A stretch of 21,743 nt of DNA from CAZJKE01 sp964555625 (GTDB lineage Bacteria; Planctomycetota; Phycisphaerae; Phycisphaerales; SM1A02): assembly GCA_964555625.1 (NCBI GenBank), contig CAZKTE010000031.1:1-21743 (forward strand), given 5' to 3'. Within the stretch, counting starts at the first letter, position 1. Each line of letters starts with the position of its first letter. Below, piece after piece: positions 15,826 through 21,743 of the stretch. The position numbers were made by a program, and so were the translations under genes. The notes beneath the pieces were generated by a model. That model ran no database searches and was not told where the DNA came from. It saw only the letters and a program-made list of their open reading frames with translations.

Positions 15826-16538
15826 CGGCACGGTGGCTGCTCATCGCGATGCTGCTCTGCGGTGCTTCTGCTGCACCACCGCGCAATGCGCTCGAGGCGC
15901 TCAACGGAGTCGATGGCCTTGCCTACCTTCGGCTGGCGGAGGACGTGATCGACGCCGGAAACGATGGCGCCTCTCTGCAGTTGGCGCGTGAACTCCTGGT
16001 GCTCTCGATCGTGGCGGAGTCGCGGCTGCGTCGCAGCGCCCTGCTGGCGCTGCTTGAGATCGAGACCGATGCACGACGACGGCGCGAACTGCTTGGACTT
16101 CTGGAGTCCACGCCTTCGCCGCTGGTGAGCGTGGACGTGTCCGGTACCGGTGCCCGCCCGCCTCACGGTCAGCGCGACGTCCTGGCAGTCTGCTCGGCGC
16201 TCTCGGCGTGGCGCCGCGGGGACCCGGCGCCGATGACCAAGCTCGGGCCTGCGGCGATGGCGCTGCTTCGCTACCACGGACACCTCCTGCCCGGCGGGCC
16301 GGGCGGGTTCTTGGAGCGCATCAAGGACCGGAGGGTCCGGCCAGCGGAGCACGAGATCGTCGCGACGCTGCATGCGGAACTGGTCCTGCTCGGCGGCGAT
16401 CGGTCCTGGTCTGCTGATGCGGCAGCCCTTGGCCGCCAGCCGCTGTCGCTGGGCGGCGGCGGAGACGTTGCGATGTTGATGGGGGTGGATCCATCGCGCA
16501 CCCGCTGGCTCAACGGCCGCTGGGTCCTGCCGCGATGA
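15822..16538 (+). CDS. Small secreted protein, function unknown, last gene of the operon
   Basis: A 238-residue protein not recognised. The N-terminus MTARWLLIAMLLCGASA is a signal peptide with probable cleavage before APPRN; C13 is not in a proper lipobox. The mature part starts with helices (NALEALNGVDGLAYLRLAEDVIDAG, LQLARELLVLSIVAESRLRRSALLALLEI) that resemble those of the two large proteins before it. The C-terminal third is less regular with a Gly-rich stretch (LSLGGGGDVAMLMGVD) and ends in RTRWLNGRWVLPR. It overlaps the preceding gene by ATGA. Three bases separate its stop from that of the convergent gene, with no terminator hairpin. Confidence 0.78.
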   Translation: MTARWLLIAMLLCGASAAPPRNALEALNGVDGLAYLRLAEDVIDAGNDGASLQLARELLVLSIVAESRLRRSALLALLEIETDARRRRELLGLLESTPSPLVSVDVSGTGARPPHGQRDVLAVCSALSAWRRGDPAPMTKLGPAAMALLRYHGHLLPGGPGGFLERIKDRRVRPAEHEIVATLHAELVLLGGDRSWSADAAALGRQPLSLGGGGDVAMLMGVDPSRTRWLNGRWVLPR

Positions 16539-16541
16539 GGA

Positions 16542-16997
16542 TCAGTCAGGGGGTGAGGACAGCCAGGCGTACTTGTTCTTGAGCACGGGCATGACGTCCT
16601 CGACGGCCCCAGTGGTTGGCGTTGACCAGAATGCCCATCGCGTGTTGTGCGGGGGCATGGCCAGTTCCAGGCCGTCGCGGACGAATCGCTTCAGTCGTCG
16701 GATCGAGAGCTGCGAGAGGAAGTCGTGGTCCAGGGGGGCGGCCATCTGGAAGTCCTCGGGGCTTGGAATCAGGAGGGCCAGCGGTTCATCGGACCCTTCC
16801 CGCATGAAGGCCAGCGACCAGTACCAGCAGTCCCCGAACCACTGGACGTCCTCGGAGAGCTCGCCAAGGGCGTGCAGGCGACTGCGGGCGCGGTCGAATG
16901 CCTTCTTGGCGTCACCGGTGACCAGTGCCCGCAGGTCGTCGGGCAGCGGCTGGTTGAACTGGTCCTTCCAGGGTGATGTCGCGGCGTGCTTTGTCAT
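16542..16997 (-). CDS. Conserved-looking cytoplasmic protein, function unknown
   Basis: A 151-residue soluble protein that I do not recognise with confidence. It is rich in Trp and Phe (VQWFGDCWYWSLAFM, LALLIPSPEDFQMAAPL, NTRWAFWSTPTTG), a pattern of alternating aromatic strands loosely like DUF3788-type small proteins; this is weak. There is no signal peptide or membrane helix. The ATG at 16997 (MTKHAATSPWKDQFN) is chosen because upstream residues (Cys/Pro-rich) look non-coding; GTG at 17021 is an alternative. A TATCCT box at 17022-17027 on this strand could be its -10. It is divergent from the response regulator gene and convergent with the TolQR operon. Confidence 0.7.
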   Translation of the reverse strand: MTKHAATSPWKDQFNQPLPDDLRALVTGDAKKAFDRARSRLHALGELSEDVQWFGDCWYWSLAFMREGSDEPLALLIPSPEDFQMAAPLDHDFLSQLSIRRLKRFVRDGLELAMPPHNTRWAFWSTPTTGAVEDVMPVLKNKYAWLSSPPD

Positions 16998-17066
16998 GCT
17001 CGAATCCGTGGCGAGCCACACAGGATAGCAGGAGCAGGACCCCGGAGGGTAGTCGCGGCGTAGTGG

Positions 17067-17072
17067 TACGAT
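17067..17072 (+). promoter_or_regulatory. -10-like box TACGAT for the response regulator gene
   Basis: TACGAT lies in the 113-base divergent gap 16998-17110 and points to the response regulator, giving a leader of about 30 bases that contains GAGGA at 17096-17100. The opposing gene has its own candidate TATCCT at 17022-17027. No clear -35 boxes are seen. Confidence 0.35.
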
Positions 17073-17110
17073 GGGCACTCACCTCCGGGTGCACCGAGGA
17101 TGACGCGACC

Positions 17111-17584
17111 GTGACAGATATGCAGACAGACACGCCACCGGAGGTCGATCTCTCGACCGCGTCCATCCTGCTGGTGGATGACAATCCGCAGAACCTCGAG
17201 TTGATGCAGGCCTACCTCGAGGAGCTGCCCTGCGAAATACGCACGGCTGTGGATGGGGTCGAGGCGGTCGAGATGATTGATCGCAAGCGGCCGGACCTGG
17301 TGGTGCTGGATGTGATGATGCCGCGCATGAGTGGCTTCGAGGTCTGCCAGAAGATCAAGTCACAGCCCGCAACGCGAGAGGTCGTTGTCATCATGGTCAC
17401 CGCCCTCAACGAGGTCAGCGACTTTGAGCGGGCCGTGGATTGCGGGACCAATGACTTCATCGCCAAGCCCGTGAACAAACTGGAGATGGTGACGCGGGTG
17501 CGGTCGCTGCTGGAACTGGCGCTGGTCAAGCGCCAGTACGACTCGATGATGAGCGTCGAGCGCAGCGAGGGCGACGAGTCCTGA
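17111..17584 (+). CDS. Single-domain response regulator (CheY-like receiver)
   Basis: A 157-residue protein made of one receiver domain. Phosphorylation-site residues are all visible: the acidic pair in SILLVDDN, the phospho-acceptor Asp in VVLDVMMP, Thr in MVTA and Lys in AKPV. It has no DNA-binding or enzymatic output domain; residues after about 135 form a short helical tail (RSLLELALVKRQYDSMMSV). It probably passes a signal by protein contact, as CheY or Spo0F do. GTG 17111 (VTDMQTDTPPEVD) is chosen because GAGGA ends ten bases before it; ATG 17120 is the alternative. No sensor kinase gene is adjacent, so its partner is encoded elsewhere. It ends back-to-back with the next gene in a TGATCA palindrome. 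Confidence 0.93.
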   Translation: MTDMQTDTPPEVDLSTASILLVDDNPQNLELMQAYLEELPCEIRTAVDGVEAVEMIDRKRPDLVVLDVMMPRMSGFEVCQKIKSQPATREVVVIMVTALNEVSDFERAVDCGTNDFIAKPVNKLEMVTRVRSLLELALVKRQYDSMMSVERSEGDES

Positions 17585-17785
17585 TCAGGCCGCAGGCCGA
17601 CGCGTCGAGATGGCCGCTGTCTCGCCTGCGCGAATCCAGCCACGACTTCCCCGCGGCTCAAGGGTCAACAGCAGGTGCTCGTAATAGCGCCTGAGGGCTG
17701 TCAATTCGAATCCGGCCAGCCAGGCCATGGGGGCGGTGGGGTTCAGGCGTCGAATCGCGTCGATGACTTGGCTCTTGCTCAACAT
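17585..17785 (-). CDS. Small protein of 66 residues, function unknown
   Basis: The short frame begins with ATG 17785 (MLSKSQVIDAIRRLNP), preceded by GGGAG at eight-base spacing. The sequence looks like a real compact helical protein: VIDAIRRLNPTAPMAWLAGF, then LTALRRYYEHLLLTLEPRG and a basic, Thr/Arg-rich tail. The longer open frame to 17902 is rejected because its extra residues are unlike a protein start. It has no membrane helix. Its stop directly abuts that of the response regulator, with zero bases between them. I do not know its function. Confidence 0.65.
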   Translation of the reverse strand: MLSKSQVIDAIRRLNPTAPMAWLAGFELTALRRYYEHLLLTLEPRGSRGWIRAGETAAISTRRPAA

Positions 17786-18008
17786 GCCGATGCTCCCATT
17801 TGAAGATCCCGCGTGGCGTGTGTCCGGGATGAGGGATCGGCAGGGGGCCAGCGGCACCTTGACCCGATAACGGCCTGGGATCATCGGCGCAGCCACTGCC
17901 ACGGCACTCCATCAGCAACCGCTGGCGGAGCGCCGCTGGCCGATCTACTACATCTTGTGCCACGATCGTTGGCGAAAAAGATCCGTGTTGTTCTCCGCGG
18001 ACGTTGGC
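17786..18008. other. Intergenic region without a recognised gene
   Basis: These 223 bases separate the small gene from the end of the VCBS lipoprotein gene on the same strand. I see no tRNA, no known RNA motif and no convincing open frame. Read on the minus strand, the part just after the VCBS stop has a short TCCG/CGGA inverted repeat followed by TTTTT (17974-17978), which could be a weak terminator. A direct repeat CGCTGGC occurs twice near 17920-17940. The region must also carry the promoter for the 66-residue gene, but no clear -10 is visible. Confidence 0.4.
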
Positions 18009-19640
18009 TCAGGGTGACGCCAGGGACCGCTGAAGGACGTGGGTGGCACCCGCTGTGCGCGTGCCAAGGGCCTCGATGGCCCCGTCTGCCCAGCGTACGC
18101 GGATGTCGGTGGCCGCCTCGGCGGTCCCGAGTCCCACGTGGATCGTCGCATCGTTGCTCGCTAGGTAGCTCCAAGCTGCGGCGACCGGAATGGCCATGGT
18201 GTGATTGCCGACGCTCAGCGTTACGACGGCGCCCAGGGCGACTCGGCCACTTGCCTCGCGAACGTCAAGGGCAAGCCAGTTCCCGCGACGCGGAACCACG
18301 TTCATCAGGAGGTAGGCAGGGGCGTCTCGGTTGACCACGAGCACGTCGACTCCGCCGTCACCGTCGACATCGCCGAAGGCAGCGCCGCGGCTGGTGTGCA
18401 CCGATCGAGCGAGCGTGCCACCGGCCAGTGGGTGTGGACGCCAGGTACCCCCGTCACCGATGAGCAGGTGGTTCGCCTCGGCGTACGGGTCGTCAACCTC
18501 CGCTTCGCCGAGCCGCTGCACGCGGCCGTTGGCCTCATAGAGATCGAGGTGCCCGTCGTTGTCAAGATCCACCCAGCCAAGGCCGAATCGCGTTGCGTGC
18601 CGGGTTGCCGCGCGGATCCCCGTTTCGGCGGTCACATCGGTGAACCAGGCACCGTCGTTTCGAAAGACCGAGTCCGACTCGCCGCTGAGGTTACAGACGA
18701 GGATGTCGAGATCCCCGTCATGGTCGTAGTCGGTGCTAGCCACGCCCATGCCTGCCTTTGCCCGGCCCTCGTCGTCGAGCGCGCAGCCGTATTCGGGTGC
18801 AACGTCCGTGAAGGTCCAGTCGCCGTTGTTGCGCCAGAGCTGGTCGGCCATGCCGTCGTTGGCTACGAAGATGTCGATGCGGCCGTCGCCGGTGTAGTCG
18901 TTGCAGAGGACGCCGAGCCCGGTACCGATTCGGCCGCCGATGCCGCTCACCTCCGACATGTCGCTGAAGCTGCCGTCTCCGTCGTTTCGGTAGACCACAT
19001 CGCGAGCTGGTGCAAGGAAGTTTCGCGGCGAGCAGTAGTCCCGCGCTCCGGCCGGTCCATAGCAGGCCAGGTCCAGGTCTGGCGCCCAGACCAGGTAGTT
19101 GCGCGCCCCCAGCTCCAGGTCCCCGTCGGCATCGAGGTCGCAGAACGCTGCGCTGGCCCCCCCCCCGGCGTCGCCGACGCCTGCGCTTGCCGTCACATCC
19201 GTGAATCGTCCATCGCCGTCATTGCGCAAGAGCAAGTTGGGGCCGACGTTGGTGACATACAAGTCCTCGTCCCCATCACCGTCGAAATCGCCCACGGCGA
19301 CGCCCATGCCGTAGCCGGTGTCCGCTGCACCGCTGCCGTTGCTTGTGTCGACGAAGTGGCCACCGTCATTCTCCAGCAGCAGGTTTCCGCCGCGGCTCCC
19401 TTGGACGAGATAGGCATCGAGGTCGCCGTCACCATCCATGTCGAAGAGCGCGCATCCGCCGCCGATGATCTCCGGCATCCGATAGCCACCTTCGGCCCCG
19501 CTGTGCCAGGTGAAGTTGACGCCGCGCTGATGGGCCTGGTCCTCCAGCCAGGGTGCCGAGGCGGGGATCGCCGGCGTCGGCGGCGCAGAAGGCTCGCACG
19601 CCAGTGGCAGCAGGAGGATGGCGAGCGAGAGGCGGCTCAT
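18009..19640 (-). CDS. Secreted VCBS/FG-GAP repeat protein with UnbV (ASPIC) C-terminal domain
   Basis: A 543-residue protein of the CRTAC1-like family, common in planctomycetes and thought to be a surface beta-propeller. The start MSRLSLAILLLPLAC is a signal peptide with Cys15 as a likely lipid site, though the lipobox is imperfect (PLAC). Seven calcium-loop motifs of the DxDxDGDxD kind lie near residues 67, 118, 168, 248, 304, 358 and 424. The UnbV/ASPIC domain covers about 450-530 (GAVVTLSVGN, WSYLASNDATIHVGLGTA, RVRWADG). ATG 19640 overlaps the stop of the preceding TPR gene (ATGA), so the pair is an operon. A G10 run encodes residues 159-161, a possible slippage site. Function is unknown; extracellular binding or adhesion is an inference from the family. 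Confidence 0.9.
   Translation of the reverse strand: MSRLSLAILLLPLACEPSAPPTPAIPASAPWLEDQAHQRGVNFTWHSGAEGGYRMPEIIGGGCALFDMDGDGDLDAYLVQGSRGGNLLLENDGGHFVDTSNGSGAADTGYGMGVAVGDFDGDGDEDLYVTNVGPNLLLRNDGDGRFTDVTASAGVGDAGGGASAAFCDLDADGDLELGARNYLVWAPDLDLACYGPAGARDYCSPRNFLAPARDVVYRNDGDGSFSDMSEVSGIGGRIGTGLGVLCNDYTGDGRIDIFVANDGMADQLWRNNGDWTFTDVAPEYGCALDDEGRAKAGMGVASTDYDHDGDLDILVCNLSGESDSVFRNDGAWFTDVTAETGIRAATRHATRFGLGWVDLDNDGHLDLYEANGRVQRLGEAEVDDPYAEANHLLIGDGGTWRPHPLAGGTLARSVHTSRGAAFGDVDGDGGVDVLVVNRDAPAYLLMNVVPRRGNWLALDVREASGRVALGAVVTLSVGNHTMAIPVAAAWSYLASNDATIHVGLGTAEAATDIRVRWADGAIEALGTRTAGATHVLQRSLASP
19157..19166 (-). repeat. G10 homopolymer in the coding strand of the VCBS lipoprotein gene
   Basis: Ten C on the plus strand, ten G on the coding strand, encode Gly159-161 and the first base of Ala162. 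Homopolymers of this length are prone to replication slippage, and a one-base change would frameshift the protein before its fourth calcium loop. Confidence 0.85.
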
Positions 19641-21010
19641 TGGTTGCCCCGCCCGGAAACAATGTCCACCGCCCGCTGAAGTGCGGGGTGGTTGCCGAGA
19701 CGGGCCAGCGCATCGGCCAGGATAGCCTCGGCTTCGACGCGGCGGCCCAGACGGGCAAGGGCGATGGCGCACCCGCCAAGCGACTGCGGCCGCACTGCAT
19801 CTGCGCCGAGCACGATCTGGAAGTGGCGCAGGGCCTCGGACGGCTCGCCCAGATCCAGAAGCACGACCGCAAGGAGTTCGCGGGTCGATGGGTCATCGAT
19901 GCCGATGTCGATGGCCCGCTGTAGGTATCCGAGTGCTTCCTGGGGCTGACGCTGGGCGACCGACACGCGGCCGCGTTGGGCATGCGCCTGCGACATCGTC
20001 GGCCGAAGTTCGATGGCTCGATCCGCGTGCGCCGCGGCGCGGTCGAGATTTCCGCGGCGCATGAAGACGTCCGCGAGCGTCAGGTGCGATGGGGCATGAC
20101 CCGCGTCGATGCGAATGGCGGACTGGAGCGTCGCTGTCGCTTCGTCGAGGGCGCCAATCTGCATCTGTACGTTTCCGAGGTTGTTGAGGAGGTCTGGATC
20201 GCGAGGGTAGGCCCGCTGCAGGCTCTGGAGGTCGCGCAGGGCGCCAGAGACGTCGCCGCCGTCGAGCTTGGCTATCGCTCGCGACATCGAGGCCTCATAC
20301 CCAAGGCGCATGGCGCGGACATTGTCCATCCAGGGATCCTCGTAGCGAGGCGGGCCGCTTCCGCCGTAGCGCAGCAGGGGCGCAGCCTCGTCGTCACGCC
20401 CAAGTTGCCGGTAGGCTCGGCCAAGCAGGTAGGAGACGTACGGGTGGCGACCGCCGCGGTCGCCCAAGTCCTCGAGCATCGTCGCTGCGCTTGCCGCCTG
20501 CTCACGCTGAAGGTACACGCGGGCGAGGCCGACCATCGCAGCGGCGGCCGATGGGTCAAGGTCCAAGGCCAAGTCGAACCGTCGCTGGGCACCGGCGAGA
20601 TCTCCTCGATCGAGCACCCAGAAGCCGGACTTCCAGGCTGCCGGCGCGTAGTCAGCGCGTGACAGGGCCGCATCAGTGGCCGCGATCGCTCGCTCGTAGT
20701 CACCCAACTCCGCCAGGCAGAGCCCGCGCAGGTAATGGGGCTCGGCGGAGTCTGCGCCGAGGGTGATGCCCGCCACGTAGCAGGAATCGGCGAGTTCCTC
20801 GTACCCGTGCGCGTGGTAGAGCCGACCAAGGACCAGCCTGGCGGTTGCCTTGGACGGTTGTGCTGTCGCCGCAGCAGTCGCGCTGCGCAGGGCCGCGGCG
20901 GCCTCCGGTGCCATGCCTGCGGCCGCAGGCGGCGTGGGGACCGGTGGCGGAGGGGCGCTGGTGCAGCCCAGAAGCAGGGCGAGCACGCAGGATGTGGCGA
21001 AGGGTCGCAC
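19637..21010 (-). CDS. TPR-repeat lipoprotein
   Basis: A 457-residue protein. The GTG start at 21010 gives VRPFATSCVLALLLGC, a clean lipoprotein signal with C16 after LLG, so it should be membrane-anchored on the outer face of a membrane. A Pro/Ala-rich tether follows (to about residue 40). The remainder is about ten tetratricopeptide repeats, with TPR spacing of small and aromatic residues (PDLLNNLGNVQMQIGALDEA, HLTLADVFMRRGNLDRA, AQRGRVSVAQRQPQEALGYL). TPRs form protein-binding superhelices. The longer open frame upstream adds residues unlike a signal peptide. A TACACT box sits six bases before the GTG and there is no Shine-Dalgarno. The stop overlaps the VCBS gene start; TPR plus VCBS/UnbV pairs recur in planctomycetes. 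Confidence 0.9.
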   Translation of the reverse strand: MRPFATSCVLALLLGCTSAPPPPVPTPPAAAGMAPEAAAALRSATAAATAQPSKATARLVLGRLYHAHGYEELADSCYVAGITLGADSAEPHYLRGLCLAELGDYERAIAATDAALSRADYAPAAWKSGFWVLDRGDLAGAQRRFDLALDLDPSAAAAMVGLARVYLQREQAASAATMLEDLGDRGGRHPYVSYLLGRAYRQLGRDDEAAPLLRYGGSGPPRYEDPWMDNVRAMRLGYEASMSRAIAKLDGGDVSGALRDLQSLQRAYPRDPDLLNNLGNVQMQIGALDEATATLQSAIRIDAGHAPSHLTLADVFMRRGNLDRAAAHADRAIELRPTMSQAHAQRGRVSVAQRQPQEALGYLQRAIDIGIDDPSTRELLAVVLLDLGEPSEALRHFQIVLGADAVRPQSLGGCAIALARLGRRVEAEAILADALARLGNHPALQRAVDIVSGRGNQ

Positions 21011-21016
21011 GGGGCC

Positions 21017-21022
21017 AGTGTA
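21017..21022 (-). promoter_or_regulatory. -10-like box TACACT for the TPR lipoprotein gene, leaderless arrangement
   Basis: On the minus strand TACACT is followed by GGCCCC and then GTG at 21010. The box and the six-base spacing match those before the PIN-TRAM gene, including the shared TACACTGGC. It lies in the 26-base gap after the zinc-ribbon gene, so it would give the TPR-VCBS pair an independent start. No -35 with normal spacing is seen. Confidence 0.45.
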
Positions 21023-21036
21023 GTGGTGCTTCTGGC

Positions 21037-21743
21037 TCAACCGCCTGCTAGCAGTGGCTCGCCGCACTCAGGGCAGCGTTCCTCGCTAGTGGCGGAGAGG
21101 TCGTAGTCGCAGTTCCGGCAGGTCGGCGGCTCGAATTGCAGCCGCATCTGCAAGCCACAGTGCGGGCATCGCTGGCGACCCTGAGGGAGGTCGCAATGAC
21201 GGCGGCAGCGTGGGCAGGTCAGCGCGAGGCAGGTGCCGTGGGCTTGCTCGAAGAACGCCGCGGCGATGCGTTGTAGGACAGCTGTTGAAAGCAGCCCGGT
21301 CATGCCGAGGATGCCGGTGCCAGCTGCCAGTCGGCCAAGGAACGGTGGCATGGCCAGGTTCTGTACTTCGTTGAAGATGTGCCATGCGACCGACATCACG
21401 CAGAGCCCCGCTAGGAGGATGGAAAGTGGTGGTATCCAACGCAGGTTTACGGCTACCGGTCGCAGGAGCGCTACGTTGGCAAAGGCGACGATGGTGGCAA
21501 GGCCCGTCGTGGCCAGCACCGCGGAGAGCGCACTTGCATTGTGCTCCCATCCACTGATCATTAACCAGTTCCCGGACCAGATCACAGTTGCGATCGCCGC
21601 CGCCGCGACGCCAGTCAGCACGATCCATCGTCTCATCGTGCCGCGCATCAGGCAGAGTGACGCCAGTGATGCACATAACGAAATTGGAATGGCCACGCGA
21701 TCGAGGTCATCGATGTCAAGCCAGATTGCGCCAAGCCAGAGGA
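21037..21743 (-). CDS. Membrane protein with C-terminal zinc ribbons, 5' end cut by window
   Basis: The frame is open to the window edge. A GTG at 21696 could start it, but upstream codons read LWLGAIWLDIDDLDR and look protein-like, so I treat the gene as continuing outside. The visible 235 residues have several membrane helices: near 16-34, WIVLTGVAAAAIATVIW, ALSAVLATTGLATIVAFANVAL, IPPLSILLAGLCVMSVAW and GTGILGMTGLLSTAVL. Two Cys4 zinc ribbons follow: CPRC...CPHC and CRNC...CPEC. The last, of the CRNCDYDL..CPECG type, is frequent in planctomycete proteins. The function is unknown; ribbons of this kind usually bind protein or nucleic acid. It precedes the TPR gene by 26 bases on the same strand. 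Confidence 0.8.
   Translation of the reverse strand, partial: LWLGAIWLDIDDLDRVAIPISLCASLASLCLMRGTMRRWIVLTGVAAAAIATVIWSGNWLMISGWEHNASALSAVLATTGLATIVAFANVALLRPVAVNLRWIPPLSILLAGLCVMSVAWHIFNEVQNLAMPPFLGRLAAGTGILGMTGLLSTAVLQRIAAAFFEQAHGTCLALTCPRCRRHCDLPQGRQRCPHCGLQMRLQFEPPTCRNCDYDLSATSEERCPECGEPLLAGG

Noticed and set aside
16973..17110. A longer response regulator starting at 16973
   Set aside because: The extra residues overlap the divergent gene's start and promoter region and have no homology to receivers; GTG 17111 has a ribosome-binding site.
17786..18008. A small RNA or tRNA in the intergenic region
   Set aside because: No cloverleaf or known RNA signature was found on either strand; only short repeats and a T5 run are visible.
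18201..19679. A 492-codon plus-strand frame opposite the VCBS lipoprotein
   Set aside because: It is a Val/Ala-rich mirror of the calcium-loop repeats (GAC/GTC symmetry), while the minus-strand frame has a signal peptide and family motifs.

Overview
The window is a dense, high-GC piece of bacterial chromosome with no mobile elements, tRNAs, rRNAs or CRISPR. Housekeeping proteins (GuaA, DnaX, RecR, RpoN, Frr, PyrH) show it is a bacterium. A planctomycete, possibly of the Phycisphaerae, is my best guess. The reasons are the pairing of a TPR lipoprotein with a VCBS/UnbV lipoprotein, the small Cys4 zinc-ribbon tail on a membrane protein, and a long operon of large helical envelope proteins around a TolQ/TolR-type channel. 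That assignment is inference, not proof.

Layout. (1) 1-6858, housekeeping: the 3' end of guaA; a convergent PIN-TRAM membrane protein whose tail overlaps guaA in antisense; the small SRP RNA gene (ffs) directly upstream of dnaX; recR; rpoN; then the convergent pair frr and pyrH. (2) 6955-16538, an eight-gene same-strand operon with mostly overlapping start and stop codons: a vWA protein on a TonB/TolA-like membrane anchor, a secreted protein with a possible Sm-like N-terminal domain, one TolQ/ExbB, two TolR/ExbD, a large secreted helical-repeat protein, a large single-pass membrane protein with a J-like cytoplasmic head, and a small secreted protein. (3) 16542-17785: two unrecognised small genes flanking a single-domain response regulator. 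(4) 18009-21743, minus strand: a zinc-ribbon membrane protein cut by the window edge, a TPR lipoprotein and a VCBS/UnbV lipoprotein.

The best candidate for an undescribed system is the 6955-16538 operon. TolQ and two TolR proteins would form a proton-driven inner-membrane motor. The vWA protein carries the Ser-x3-His motif of TonB/TolA anchors and would be the force-transducing partner, with a metal-binding adhesion fold in place of the usual TonB or TolA C-terminal domain. Three further periplasmic proteins and one bitopic protein are encoded with it. The one-TolQ/two-TolR composition recalls the AglRQS gliding motor of Myxococcus, but no function can be assigned from sequence alone.

Smaller points of interest are an A10 slippage site in dnaX that would give a short gamma form, a DnaX without its zinc-binding cysteines, three genes whose -10-like box lies exactly six bases before the start codon (predicted leaderless mRNAs), a G10 tract inside the VCBS lipoprotein gene, and convergent gene ends with almost no space between them.
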